Assembly (NCBI GenBank): GCA_950295325.1
Contig: OX485804.1
Location: forward strand, 58,082,429 to 58,146,428
Origin: Polytrichum commune
Lineage: Eukaryota; Streptophyta; Polytrichopsida; Polytrichales; Polytrichaceae
Length of the DNA stretch: 64,000 nucleotides
Direction of reading: 5' to 3'
Both the position numbers and the translations under genes were made by a program. The notes beneath the pieces are model-generated. The model did not search any database, was not told the origin of the DNA, and was given only the letters and a program-made list of their open reading frames with translations. This document shows positions 35,900-48,528 of the stretch, piece by piece (position 1 is the stretch's first letter; each line of letters begins with the position of its first letter).

Positions 35900-38675
35900 A
35901 AGAGACGAAAAGGGACCTTTTCGGGCTTCGAAGCTCGGACCTAACCCGTCATCCACTTGAGTCGGGAGTCCGCCTAGCTTAATTCAAATCACAATTTCAT
36001 TGAAAGAAGTGTACAAGTTTGAAGCACATCGACCTACTAAGCGACACCGTGTCACCGTCAGAGCTAAGTTACCCTTTTGCAAGTGTGACTGTTTAGTGTG
36101 TTCGAAGAGTGTACTTACTAAAACGCACACCACCTCGGAAAGGTGCGAGCATTTTTGTGGAAGGTCGATCAAAAAAGGTTCGATGCCTGCTGTTTGTGTC
36201 AGCAGCAGTACAGTACTACCTAGTAGCTAAGAGTCGATGCGGATAAGCATCCAACACTTGGCACTGGCAAGCAAGCTGTAACTCACAAAACGACAAACTT
36301 CAATGAGCACGTGGCACGTACTTTTGTTTCACCGAGTGGCCACCCCGGAGCCTAACCTTACACATTTTGCACATAAATCTCGAAACCTGCCACTGCGGCA
36401 CACATCGTTACTTAATCAAATCAAATTACAGACAGGTCTTGTGCAATTTCAAGCCTCAATCTGACTCGAAAGAATGAAGGCTTTTACGTCTTAAGATATA
36501 GGTTCATATTGGGGTAATTAGGACTTCACTACGCTCGACATTCTTGGAGATTTTGTCCACAGAACTCGCAAGCACTGCTCACATCGTAACTTAACATTAT
36601 TAAGCTTCAAGAGTGTTCAGTGGGCCCGGGAATCGAGCATCAATTGACATGTACGAAGAGAATATATTGTGTAATTTTAAGGTTTAACCGGAGCTTAAGA
36701 TGTATGGTGGCTTAAGATATTTAGGTTCGTACTGGAGTGAGGACGTGACTATGCTCGACATTCTTGGAGATTTTCTGCTTGAGTGTAAATAGAAAGTGAA
36801 CGAGGTGCTCGTGACAAGGCTTAGAAGTGCTATGGAAGTGATTGAAGAACCTGGAACACCATTGTAACTGCGAAATCATCGATTTGGACTCTGTTTTGCC
36901 CCAAGATAGTCCGCAGTTGTCCAATTCTATCATCCTTGCAATAGCACTGACTGCTCAAACTTTGCTTTCGCAATCAAATCGAAATTTCCAGAAACATGTG
37001 AAGTAGTTCGATGACTCATTGATCCTCGTCACCCATGATTTAAGAGTTCAAAAGATAGCTTACTGCTTCAAACTGAAGTTGAACATTCTCAGTTATTTGT
37101 ATGCTCTAAAGGTAGGCCTCAGCTCTCCACTCGGTCATAGCTCACAGTGAAGGCTTTCATACAAAAGGATGAACCCTTTCCCAAGCTTCTCGTTCACACA
37201 GCAAACCGGTTTAATTGGCTAGGGTACTAGAAATGAGTGTTTTTTTAAGCAACTTAGTCGTTCCTTGGGAGGATAGGCCTCTTGATTTCCACTCGGGTTG
37301 CACTATTTCGGCCAGGTTGGTTGTATTTTGGGTTCTCTTTGCAACTGAATTTTCAATTTGTGCCAAAAAAAAAATTAAATAAATAAATAAAGTACCGGTG
37401 TTGTTCACATTTGTTATGAAATCTATCCAATACGCCGCAAGACTTGTGCCTTCGCTAAAACCGCAGGTGCCTAAATCTTGGCCAATCACAGTGTGCCAAC
37501 ACTAAGGGAATAAGTGCGTAAATAGTTAGCCATGAGAGTTATCAACCCCTAACTTCCCATGCCCCATTTCCCTCAAATCTGCCCAGAAAATGTGACCTCA
37601 ATTTCAACGACCACAGCTGAAGATCTAAAGTTGTTTTGACATATTCAATTGTATAGATATTTGCAAGTTACAAGTGACTACTCACAATCCAAATTGTAAG
37701 CGTTCAAGTTTTGTTATGTAGGAGATTATAATAGGAATGTCAAAAGTGGTCTTGAGGGACAACAATTTGAGAAATAAATTCATGTTGGTTTTTTTATCAA
37801 ACCTCCACTCAAATCACCAAATGACAAAATGCTACCCTCATTCAAAAGAGTGGCAATATACCTGCTCAAATTGGCTCACAAATCTTAAAACCATTATTTT
37901 GTGAATTTTTTGAGAAATTTTGCAATTTAAGGCAACGGTGCCACCGATACACACCTTCCACATGGATTTACACCCACCAACATATGTCCAACTAAAACCT
38001 CCAACAGTAGATGTTTAGGATATAATGCGTTTTAGTATCATGCAAATTTCCAAATCAATTGGAAAGCATGTGCACAAAGGAATCAACAAAGAAAGTGACG
38101 TGGCCGCCTCAGAGGGCGGCATTTCGGGAAAAGGCCTATAAGCCTCCTTCTCGAAAGCATGTTTAAGATATGTTGCTCCTTAACCATGGAAGTGGCAAAT
38201 GTCAAGTTTTGGCTCGTGGACTGGTTCCATTATAAACCAATTGAGAGCACACTCCTCATATTTGAATTAATCCAAAAATAAATAACTCTAGTGAATCAAA
38301 ATTATTCACATGACAAAACATAGCATACTTGAACATGAACAACAGGAGTAGTTGAAACAATCAAGAAACCATCGAAACTAGTGTTGAAGGGATCCGAGCG
38401 AACAGCTCACAACCAGATTATGGTCACATAAGACATTAGGGTTTAAGCATGTTTTCCCTCTTCTCCCTAATTCCCCTTGACTGGTTACCTTCTCCATGAT
38501 CTAATCCCTAGTCTTCCTTTACTAGTTCCTTGGAGTAAGTGGTTCTTGGTCCACTAGTCCGTAAACCGGGCTAATGGTTGGCTAACCCATGCTTGTACAC
38601 AAGATCCCTCAACCTCTAGGCAAGAGGTTTCAAACCCCATCTGGTTGGTTGACAAGTGGCACCGGAACTTCCTCA
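35900..38675. other. intergenic, no gene seen
   Basis: No coding sequence was recognised. A short partial duplication shares GCTCGACATTCTTGGAGATTTT at about 36535 and 36754, each preceded by a TTAAGATAT...AGGTTC word. A small GC-rich stem (GCCGCCTCAGAGGGCGGC) lies at 38102-38119. Confidence 0.5.
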
Positions 38676-39197
38676 TGCCCCCTCCCCACCTGACTTTACC
38701 AAATGACCAAAGTCTTTCCTAAAAACCGGGTAAAGCTCCCTCGGTTATAGCATAGGCATCCGGCTATCCCAATGCACCCACAAGAACTTGCTCTGGAGAT
38801 TTTCGAGTAGGTTTTAGTTAAGTAGCTTTCACACATGTTCATTGTTTTATCTACCAAGCAGTGAATGTTGGATAGTTTTTGTCCCATCCCAAAATACCCT
38901 ACTACTCTTTTTATCTTACCATCGGTTTTTGTTAATGAAGCTCTTCGTGCCCTCATAGCTAAGACTAAAAGCAACCAATCACAAGGGTGGGAGGTGACAC
39001 TTTTAAAGGTCCTACATTCTTGCCTCATGTGTTAGGTACCTATAGGAAGGTTGGTGCTTGAGGCTTAAAACCTCCACTTTTAAACCATGCCACATCATTT
39101 GCCAACTAGGCTCGGCACTAGATAATGTCGATGGTGTGAAGGTTGTGTTTTTAGAACCAACTTTTAGGCTTAGGTAAAGGAAGGTGGGGAGGGGTCA
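38676..39197. mobile_element. 522-bp TIR element, copy 1 (TCA target duplication)
   Basis: It begins TGCCCCCTCCCCACCTGAC and ends with the diverged complement GGAAGGTGGGGAGGGGTCA, flanked on both sides by TCA. It is co-linear with 39724-40245 and 40533-41232. A 3-bp TNA-type duplication is typical of PIF/Harbinger-type elements. No intact transposase is encoded. Confidence 0.85.
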
Positions 39198-39286
39198 TCA
39201 TTCCTCTATTTATGTTTGTTTCTTACATATCCACTTAGATCCAGGCTAATCTATATGTGTCCTAGGTACATGGTAGAAGTCGCCCC

Positions 39287-39643
39287 GGGCTAGATCACAT
39301 CTTCATTTGGCTGGGCCCTGCCCCTCCCACGCTTCCTTCACTGCCCACACTTATGTGGGAACTCTTTCTCGTTGGGAACCAATGTGATAATACCCAGTCA
39401 CTTAAGTCATTAAGCGCTCAGTCATTTAAATCATGAAGCTCCTTTGGCATGTGAAGAAACTCCATCAATTAACTTGGGAATAATTAAAGTGATGTCAACT
39501 AGAATATTTGTAAATTTGGCGGGGTATTGTCACATTGGTTTCCAACAAGGAAGAGTTCCCACACAAGTGTGGGTAGGATGACCAAGCAGTGAAGGAAGCG
39601 GGGCAGGGGCAGGACCCAACCAAATGAAGATGTGATGTAGCCC
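39287..39643. repeat. foldback repeat, roughly 110-120-bp arms
   Basis: The left arm 39287-39395 and right arm 39522-39643 are inverted copies. Shared words, read on the left arm, include ATCACATCTTCATTTGG, CTGCCCCT, GCTTCCTTCACTGC, GTGTGGGAACTC and AACCAATGTGA(T/C)AATACCC. A spacer of about 126 bp separates them. It lies between copies 1 and 2 of the 522-bp element. Confidence 0.8.
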
Positions 39644-39723
39644 ACAGCCATGGTAGACTATACCAACTTGGGTTCGTCGTGGCGCTAGTTAGTTAGGCTT
39701 GGCTTGGTGCCTTACTAAACTAA

Positions 39724-40245
39724 TGTCCCCTCCGCACTTGACTTTACCAAATCACCAAAGTCTCTCCTAAAAACTGGGTAAAGCTCCCTTGGTTATAGCG
39801 GAGGCATCCGGCTATCCCAATGCACCTACAAGAACTTGCTCCGGAGATTTTTGAGTAGCTTTTAGTTAAGTAGCTTTCACACATGTTCATGGTTTTATCT
39901 ACCAAGCAATCGATGTTGGATAGTTTTTGTCCCATCCCTAAATCCCTTACTACTCATCTATCTTACCATCGGTTTTTGTTAATGAAGCTCCTCATGCCCT
40001 CATAATTAAGACCAAAAAACAACCAATCACAAGGACGAGAGGCGACACTTTTAAGGGTCCTATATTCTCGCCTCATGTCTAAATACCGATGGGAAGATCG
40101 GTGCTTGAGGCTTAAAACCTCCACTATTTAAACCATGCCACATCATTTGCCAACTAGGCTCAGCACTAGATAATGTCGATGGTGTGAAAGCCATGCTTTT
40201 AGAACCAACTTTTAGGCTTAGCTAAAGTCAGGTCGGGAGAGGGCA
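39724..40245. mobile_element. 522-bp TIR element, copy 2 (TAA target duplication)
   Basis: It begins TGTCCCCTCCGCACTTGAC and ends GTCAGGTCGGGAGAGGGCA, flanked by TAA on both sides. It is identical in length to copy 1 and preserves the empty site CACTAGATAATGTCGATGG, which is interrupted in copy 3. Confidence 0.87.
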
Positions 40246-40532
40246 TAACCTAAGTAATCATACAACGACAATACAAGCATTTCTAGCCATCTAGACTTCT
40301 CAAGGATTTGAGGGACCTCTCTGACCCTCTGTCCCTGGACCATCGTATCTTATTATGTCGATAACCATTTCCTGGCTAGGATATTATGTGTGCACGAGCC
40401 AGCTTTCATAACACATCTACTGATTTATTGCATAGTTTCATCAAAACTTCACCTTTTGGTGTCTCTTACAACACCTAGATCACAAGGGATCCTAGTTCTT
40501 GATCTCCAAAACTTTGGTGTTTCCTAGGATTA

Positions 40533-41232
40533 TGCCTCCTCCCCACCTGACTTTACCAAATAACCAAAGTCTCTCCTAAAAACCGGGTAAAGCTCCCTCG
40601 GTTATAGGGGAGGCATCCGGCTATCCCAATGCACCTTCAAGAACTTGCTCCGGAGATTTTTGAGTAGGTGTTAGTTAAGTAGCTTTCACACATGTTCATG
40701 GTTTAATCTACCAAGCGATGAATGTTGGATAGTTTTTGTCTTATCCCCAAATGCCTTACTACTCATCCATCTTACCATCAGTTTTGTTAATGGAGTTCCT
40801 CGTGCCCTCATAGCTAAGACTAAAAAGCAACCAATCACAAGGGCAGGAGGCAACACTTTTAAAAGTCCTATATTCTTGCCTCATGTCTAGGTACCAATGG
40901 GAGGGTCGGTGCTTTGGGGTTATTAAAACCTCCACTTTTAAGCCATGCCACATCATTTGCCAACTAGGCTCGGCACTAGATAATTAGTGCGTTCACACAT
41001 CCTGCTGGCAGGCGCAGGGAGCCTACTCCGGATTTGGCTCCATGCTGAGTTTGTAGGCAAAATGTTGAGTTCACATGGCATTTTGCCTACGAATTCAGCA
41101 AGGAGTCAAATCCGGAGTAGGCTCCCTGCGCCTACCAACAGGATGTGTGAACGCACTAAATGTCGATGGTGTGGAGGCCGTGCTTTTCGAACCAACTTTT
41201 AGGCTTCGCTAAAGTCAGGTGGGGAGGGGGCA
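40533..41232. mobile_element. TIR element, copy 3 (TTA target duplication), with a nested insertion
   Basis: It begins TGCCTCCTCCCCACCTGAC and ends GTCAGGTGGGGAGGGGGCA, flanked by TTA on both sides. It is 700 bp long. Subtracting the nested palindromic element leaves about 524 bp, the length of the other two copies. Confidence 0.88.
40985..41157. mobile_element. palindromic MITE nested in copy 3
   Basis: The arms of about 80 bp are near-perfect complements: TAGTGCGTTCACACATCCTG at the left and CAGGATGTGTGAACGCACTA at the right, with a short central loop around 41065. The other two host copies give the uninterrupted site GATAATGTCG, so the insertion duplicated AAT. It is the youngest event readable here. 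Confidence 0.88.
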
Positions 41233-41753
41233 TTACTGTCCTAATGAACCCATACTCAAAACAACCTCGGAAAGGAGAGAGCTTCTCCCTTTCTTGCTTT
41301 TCCTTGAATACCCTAGGCTCGAACTTGGATCTCGGCTTCATGCATCCTCATCATGTCAAAACCTGGTTGTTTCCCACTATGTCACATTCCTATCAACTGG
41401 TATTGTTGGTTACAAACTCTTTTTGGTTATAGCCCACGCACACTTACTAGTGCGGACCACCAATGAACAGTTCCTACCAGCATGGGTCACTTTTAGAGTT
41501 GGTTTAACCAGTGACTGCCACTGGTTGTAACCAATGTTGATACTCACCGTTCATTGATGGCCCGCACCAGTTGGTATGGGTGGGCTATTAGGGATTATTC
41601 CCATCAATCCTTTTTGTCCTTTTCATCCATGTTTCTACATGTACCTCTACTTACCACTCACCTTTGCCTTACTAATTACCATACCATGCTACACTAACTC
41701 TAACCAAAGTTGTGCAACATGCCAGGTTTAGCAACATCCAAGTAAAAGTGCTA

Positions 41754-41973
41754 CACTAAACATGATATTGAATGTCACTTACTATTTGAAATTACGTGAA
41801 GCTATACCTATTTTATCGTGTATCTTGCCTTTTACCAACAAATGTTAAATTGGTTGTTTAAACATTATAAAATATTAAAAACTTTATTTGGTAAGAAATC
41901 ACATCAATAGTATATATATATAACACATAGTGTAAATCCAAATAGTAAGTGACGTCAAATATCATAATAAGTG
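41754..41973. mobile_element. MITE, 220 bp, with TA flanks
   Basis: It begins CACTAAACATGATATTGAATG, then TCACTTACTATTTG, and ends with the complementary CAAATAGTAAGTGACG...TATCATAATAAGTG, bordered by TA. Same family as 23884-24102. Confidence 0.8.
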
Positions 41974-43883
41974 TAGTTTTGAGACTAGCCAGTTCAGCTC
42001 ATAAGTAGACTTGGGGCTAAAACCTTTGCTGATGTGGGTAAATCCACTTAAGTAATATCTTAATCCCCCCTAATATCACATGAGTTAGGGTTAGGTGGAG
42101 AGGGGGGTTAAGGAAAGTGAGCCTAAACCAGACACTATTAGCTCCACCATTGTGCAACCACTTCTCTTATTAGGATATGAAACACTCAATTAGTGCATGA
42201 TGATTAGCAAATTCAAATCGAGGCCATAGCCATTTCCCTCATGATTACCGGAGCTCGTATGAATAATTTAATAATTATCAAAGTGAAGATCATCTTTCTT
42301 TATAATATCTAGGTCCCCCATATATGTTGAATGTTGAGCTGATAATGGTCAACAAACTTTGAGTATGAAGTCCAATCTTCTTCTTAACACATGTCTTGCG
42401 GTGTCCAAACTTAGATTCATATCTAGTATCACACCACTGAAATATAGGTGTTTGATAAAAAGAAGTAACCAAATTAGTTCAGCTTAATATCTCGATCTAT
42501 GTTATTGATAACCTAATATGATTTGGGTAATGGATGTGAGGAGCCTATTGAGTTGAAATAGGTGTCTAGCCTACCAAGTTATATATGGTAGCAATGAGGT
42601 AAGAATTGGGTGCCTACTAGAGCCAATGGCAAGGCAAAACGTGTCCACTACTTGACGTTCTGGTCATGTCATTCCAAGGTCATCAATAACAAGGGATAAT
42701 GTGTCTCCTCGTATCCATTTAGGAATACACAAGTAATTGTTTGGCTTGACAACTCTACATGCATTGAAATACTTCATTGCAACTAAACCACAAAAAAAAT
42801 TATAAAATTATAAAATTATATAGTTTCTCTACAACATTATTATTTTGAAGGACCCAAATTGACCAATTGTGGGAATTCGGGATCATATTTGACATCTTTA
42901 AGTTACATTTGAGGACTCTAGGAGAGTAATAAATATATATGAATGTGCACTACTTATTTGTTTCTCCATGGTTTGTGTGCCATGTGTCATGTCCACATTG
43001 GGTGGAACCTTACAAGATTCATCCATGTCATATGAAAACTTGAGAATTGCTTAACCTTATAAGCACATAGAATAGCATGCACAAGCAAAAGATCTAGATG
43101 ATATATATTCCAACTCGATCCAACAAACAAATTTGTTTATGGAATTGGGAATGCCCACATTAGGATCACATACCTTATGAAGGATCCAACTGTGTTGACC
43201 ATGTGTGTGTGTGTGTGCAATACATTGCATAAGAACTACACCTAAATGTGAACCTTACCCTAAAAATGACCCCAATAGATTATTTGAACATGAGAATCTA
43301 AGATCAATTTTGCACACATCTATAATCAATGCTTTAAAGACTCATAGTTTATTCATATGATGTCCAAAACTACATGCTAAGATGTATCAATATCCACTTC
43401 CAAGTACTAGCATGGTACCTTTAAAATTCAATGTAATCTAATAATACCTATGGTAGACATGACCATTTCCAATTACCCCTCCTCCCCCCAAAAAAAAATA
43501 AAAATAAAAATAAAAATCTTAATACATAGAGTCCCCTCAAGCCATGAAGTTTCACACACGTTGTTGTCACATCTAGCGTGATGGAAAAAATAAATCAAAA
43601 GGGCACGGATTTGACGTCCTTGAAAGGGCATTGATTGTAGTCAAATTTTTGTCTCCCAATTATTGGAAATAAATCCACCTCTTGTGAACATGAGTTGGGA
43701 GAGAATACTACCTTTTAAAATTTATGATAATTTCAAAACTTGGCAATAAAGTATGATTTTTATGTTGAATTGTGGTATCAATTTCCAAACCTATGAAAAC
43801 ACTCGTATTACACCTACACCACAGTCATAAGTAACTTCCTTAAGTTAACTAAAAAGGGTATGTCTCACTGAACATGGAGAACT
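41974..43883. other. intergenic, no gene seen
   Basis: AT-rich sequence without recognised coding similarity. It contains a (GT)n run near 43204-43218 and an A-rich tract (AAAAATAAAAATAAAAATAA) near 43493-43513. Confidence 0.5.
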
Positions 43884-44373
43884 GGTTGCTAGTTACAAAT
43901 GAACCGGTTGAGTTTGAGAAGTAACCAGTTGAAGCCCAAGACTCCAGGATAACAACCGATCGTTTTAGAGGAATATATGGAATATACATGAGATTAATAA
44001 AGAAAAGCCGGAAGATCACAACATGTGACTGATTGAACTTGGAAACGCTAGGATTTTGACCGGTTATGCCCAAAAAACTCCCCGGACATTGGTCTAGCTA
44101 CCTTAGTAATAATTATGCTTAATGTTCACATGCTTACATTAAGATGATAATAATCTTAGGTGCAGTGATCGGGGAGATTTTTGGGCATACTAATCGGTTG
44201 AGATCCTAGTGTTTGCAAGTCCAACCGGTTACATGTTGACATCCTTTAGTTTTTCTATATTAATTTGAGGTATATTCCATAAATTCCTTTAAAGTGATTG
44301 GTAATTCTCCTGAAGCCTTGGGCTTCAACCAGTTATTTCTCAAACTCAACCGGTTCATCTGCAACTAACTGCC
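43884..44373. repeat. large inverted repeat, about 205-bp arms
   Basis: The left arm 43884-44087 and right arm 44167-44373 are inverted copies, both containing AACCGGTTGAGTTTGAGAA, GTTGAAGCCCAAG, GGAATATAC and ATGCCCAAAAA. The spacer is about 80 bp. A single-arm copy is at 8691-8900. The ends lack a convincing target duplication. Confidence 0.8.
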
Positions 44374-44395
44374 AATTCTCCCATATCATAGCTTA

Positions 44396-44976
44396 GGGCC
44401 ACTTCACACATGAGCCAAGAGCCGTGACCTTGTAATGGTGAGGACCCTTGACTCTCATCCAAAAGCCGTACCATGGGTGTTGGGAAAGCCCTTTTATGTA
44501 GTCTTGGGCCCTCAAGCATAGTGTGAAGTGAGAATGAACCATGTTGCGGGACCATTGCATATTTTGTTGGCGGAAAAAGAGGGGAGGATTTGGTTTAATA
44601 TAATATGTCTCCAAGTTTATCAATTTAAGATAATTACTTGGTGATGTTTGTCTGTCCTAGAATCTGCCACGCAGTCTGTCTTGAAATTTGTCCTGCTGGA
44701 AAACAAATATTAAAAAATTCATGGTCTCCCGGAATTTGCGTCAAGCCCACCTCTTGGAGGTGGGTCTAACGCAAATTCTGGTAGACCATGCACCCTTATC
44801 CACAACCAGCCATGTAGGACTCCATGTAGACTTTTCATCCACGAACTTTTCCTTTGGGCCTTTAGGCCTTCACCTTCTAGTGTGAAGTGAACTTGGACGG
44901 TCTCCGCCTTTTCGACCAATGAGAGCTCTTACATTGCCATGGTCAAGGGCCTTGAGCCTTGTGTGTGAAGTGCCCC
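44396..44976. mobile_element. 581-bp TIR element with TTA target duplication
   Basis: It begins GGGCCACTTCACACATGAG and ends CTTGTGTGTGAAGTGCCCC, flanked by TTA on both sides, a Tourist/PIF-Harbinger signature. GTGTGAAGTG also recurs inside. No coding sequence was recognised. Confidence 0.8.
44720..44789. repeat. hairpin inside the 581-bp element
   Basis: ATGGTCTCCCGGAATTTGCG at the left is the near complement of CGCAAATTCTGGTAGACCAT at the right. The stem is about 33 bp with a 3-base loop at the CCACCTC/GAGGTGG turn. Confidence 0.75.
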
Positions 44977-46514
44977 TTAGGTGTAGCTACCATAGTGTCC
45001 TTGGTGGAATCTACTCACAAAAGGAACACACAATCGTCCATGATAAGTTATTAAATACGCTTGTCCGGTGACATGGCATTGGTCACTTTGACTTTACAAT
45101 GAATGATTTTGTATGGCATGGTTTAAGTTAGGTGCAGTGTGACCTGTATGGGAGGCGTGCAATACAATGCAACCAAGCTGGACACTTGGCACCACATATT
45201 GTAGAAAGAAAGACCCATTTCCAATTACCCCCCCCCCCCTTCCTTTCAAATCTTAGTACATAGAATCCCCTAAAGTTGTGAAGTTTTCACACACGTAGAG
45301 TGGATGCGCCCATGAACGATCACTTAATAGAATCTATTTTAGATGTGAAGTGCAAGGTGATGCAAATTTATCATGTGTAGGAATACAAAAATAAGGAGAA
45401 TTGTAAATTTATTGATAGTTTTATTCCTAGGATTGAAAATACTGTGAATTTTTGAAGCCAAGAAGTTGGTATGAACATATTACCAATGTCTAGAGCATGT
45501 CATAACTGCTCATTTAACCGCTCATTCCTCCTCGCTTTACCACTCAAACCATGGACATGTGTCATGACACTGTTGGTTTCGATTTCATCGAAATTTAGTC
45601 CCAACCTTATCAAAATGTAATACTATCATGATTGAAATTATGGCACCTAATAGGTTTTCGATGCGATCTTCATCGGGAATAGGCGCCTCTACTCTAGCTA
45701 TCACTTTCTAACATGATGGAAAAAAATCATGAAAAATCACACATATTACTGTCACATTCAACATAATGGAAATAATAAGTAAAAGAAAACATGGATCTTG
45801 GTTTCTTGAAAATGACACTAACTTAATTATACTCAATTTTTATATTCTCTAGTTATTAAAGTTCAAATAGAGCGCTAGAGACTACGATACTTAAGGTAGA
45901 GGGTGCTTAAACACTTTAAGCTATTGCACATACATATGGCTACATGATTGAAATAAAAAGTATATATTCATATTAGTCTTTGTTCTAAACATAAATATAA
46001 AGAAAGAAAAATTATTTGTAGCCTCAATTAGATATTTGATGAATATTCAAAGTCAAACATATATATATATATATATACAGAATAATATATAGGTCCTGTG
46101 TATGATGCCTAGAACCAACACAACGTAGTTGGGAACTAGACCCAAGCTAGATCAAAGACCAACTAATAACAATGCGCAAAGCCACATGGCCACCTCCATG
46201 ATCCCACCCAGTTCGTTTGCAAAACCATCACCTTGCATCATGGGTACCAACCCCCTTTGTGCTTTGTGGGCCTACCTCTGTGACTTTGTGAATAGAATGG
46301 CTAGAATAGGCATTGACAAGCCACCCTAAACCCACCTGAACCAATCCAAGATAGAGTGGAGCCTGTTACCTACACTACATGGAGGTAGTGGAGGTCGCTA
46401 TGAGGTGGCGCCACTAATGGCACCTAAAAATGTCACTATGTGGGCCCATACACTCCTACACCATGGGGAACGCTTCAAGATAATAAAGTGTTGGTGATTG
46501 GGAAGCGTTTATTA
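44977..46514. other. intergenic, no gene seen
   Basis: No recognised genes. A C-tract (about 11 C) occurs near 45228 and a (TA)n run near 46060. Confidence 0.5.
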
Positions 46515-47509
46515 GGGCTGGTTTACACTACGGTGGAGAAGTCCACCGGTCATGAAAAAAAGGGTGTTTCTCAATTGTGATTGGTCGAAAATGCAACTCT
46601 TGACCGGTGGGTGTTTACACTAGGTGAAGAAAACAATGGTGGTGAACTTTTCTCATGGATGATAAAATGACATGGCCACCTACATGGCGGCACTTTTTGG
46701 AGTTGGGCTTCTCCGGAGGAGGAGTTTCTTGTCCGGCCTCAAGAGGCCGGAGAAGCCCAATTCAATAAAAAATTAATTTTCAAAAACAGATATGGACCGT
46801 AGATTTCACATATCAACTTGGCCGGTCAAATTTCCACACCACCCTCTCCTTGCTCCCAAACAAAAAATATGCCATCATCATAATTGAAGCATTATGGTGA
46901 TACATGATGGTTTTTTGTATCACCATAGTTGAAACGATAAAATACTTCAAAACCATACAGATCATAAGAGAGCACAAAATCTCTCTTCTTCGATTATCCA
47001 TGATTGAAGATCAAAGATAAGAAGAGAGAAATTGATGAGGATGATTAAGAGGAGAGAATGTCTTAAATAATACCAAAGAGTAGTGCTTTGTCCAATGTGT
47101 ATGGGTTTTCCCCTCTTCATTCTTAAACACCCAAGGAGACATTTATTTCCTACATGGGCCAAACTTGACAATTGGCAATTTGGCAATTTTCATTATCTTT
47201 TGAATAAAATTGAACATAATATTACACAATTCTTATGAACACAATTCTTGTTGAAATCTTTTGATACAATGTGAATGTAGAGAATTATGGTTTTTTATCA
47301 CAAAAAATCTTCACCATTAGGTGAACTTCTCTTCACCGGTGGACTTCTCCTCTAGGTGTTTAGACTTCAACCGGTCAAGACTCCTTAAGAAATATTTTAT
47401 TGCCTTTAATTCTTCTCCGGCACATCCACCATTTGCCTCATATAACCATGTCTTGGCCAAGCATTCTTGACCGACCGGAGGCCTTCTCCACCGTAGTGTA
47501 AACCGGCTC
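46515..47509. mobile_element. 995-bp TIR element with TTA target duplication
   Basis: It begins GGGCTGGTTTACACTACGG and ends with the complementary CCGTAGTGTAAACCGGCTC, with TTA on both sides. Subterminal copies of CTTGACCGG and GTTTACACTAGG occur within the left end. The length and TTA duplication suit a Harbinger-type element. No catalytic motif was found inside, so it is treated as non-autonomous. Confidence 0.82.
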
Positions 47510-47615
47510 TTAGGTGTTGGTTTTGGGTGGGGTGTTGGTTTTAGCACCTCTACCTTAACTGTACTCGGTTGATTGAAGGTCACACTGCACACAGATTTGT
47601 GTACCTGTCTCCACT

Positions 47616-47634
47616 TCGCAAACCCTAACCCTAA
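47616..47634 (+). promoter_or_regulatory. telo-box upstream of the first CDKG-like gene
   Basis: GCAAACCCTAACCCTAACC contains AAACCCTAA, the telo-box found near transcription starts of many plant growth and translation genes. The second kinase gene has the related CGCAAACCCTAGCC at 60227-60240. Both lie several hundred bases before their start codons. Motif-only call. Confidence 0.4.
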
Positions 47635-48528
47635 CCTGCCCTTGCCTTCTTCAGAGCCCGGCTACTCGCTTCTTCGTCTATATATGAATCACTATTTTCT
47701 TCCTCGCATGATTTATGTTAAGTTGTTGTGGATGGAAGCCATATTGTTCTTTGATGTGCCGTCATTTCGGAGACGACGGCTCCGTGATAATTAATAGTAG
47801 GTGTTCGATAGAGTTAGGTTTATGCGCAACTGATAACTTCGTGGGGTTTTGATTGACGGGGCATGGTGGCAGTGCTTCTTTTCATTGTGGTTGCCAAAAT
47901 GAGGTTGCTGTTAGAGTTCCACTAACTTAGTTTGTTTTACGGAGTCTCGGATTCTTGGCATGTGGGAGCTCTTGGACAATTTCTGGACTTCAAAAAGGTT
48001 TGGAGCAGGGCTTGGAGTCGGACTCTCAAGTCACGAAGGCGAAGTTGAAAGCTTGGCAGCAATTTCTTGTTTTGAAAGAAAATAATCGTTTCTACAAGAG
48101 CAGGATACGACAGTGGAATATGTGTACATTTCATTGATGATTTTTAATGGGAGTTTACCAATCTTTGCAGACAGAGCTGAGCCGTTACCTTCAGTTGGAC
48201 CGAGTGTTTTCTGTCGCAGTTCTCTGCTCCTGTCTCCGACATGACTCTTAGCTTCATTTGCTTAGTTTTAGGTAGGTGCGAAATTAGAGGAGCTCTTCTA
48301 GAGCTTTTGGTGCAGTCTGTGAGGAAATAGGTAAAAAGTTTATATTGTCTTTCCGTATTTTCAAATAAGAGTGAGAACTGGATCCAAGGAAAGAGGGAGT
48401 GCCAACCCTCTGCAATTATACAGAAGCAGATTCGCGGAGTTTGAATTGATCTAGAGCCAAAAGGATAAGTTCAATTCTTAACAGTTGGTAAATACTCTAA
48501 CGAGCTGCTTCTGAAATAATTCGATGCG

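Noticed and set aside
38676..41232. Interpretation as a simple tandem duplication of one genomic segment
   Set aside because: Each copy has its own 3-bp flanking duplication and unrelated sequence lies between copies, so independent insertions fit better.
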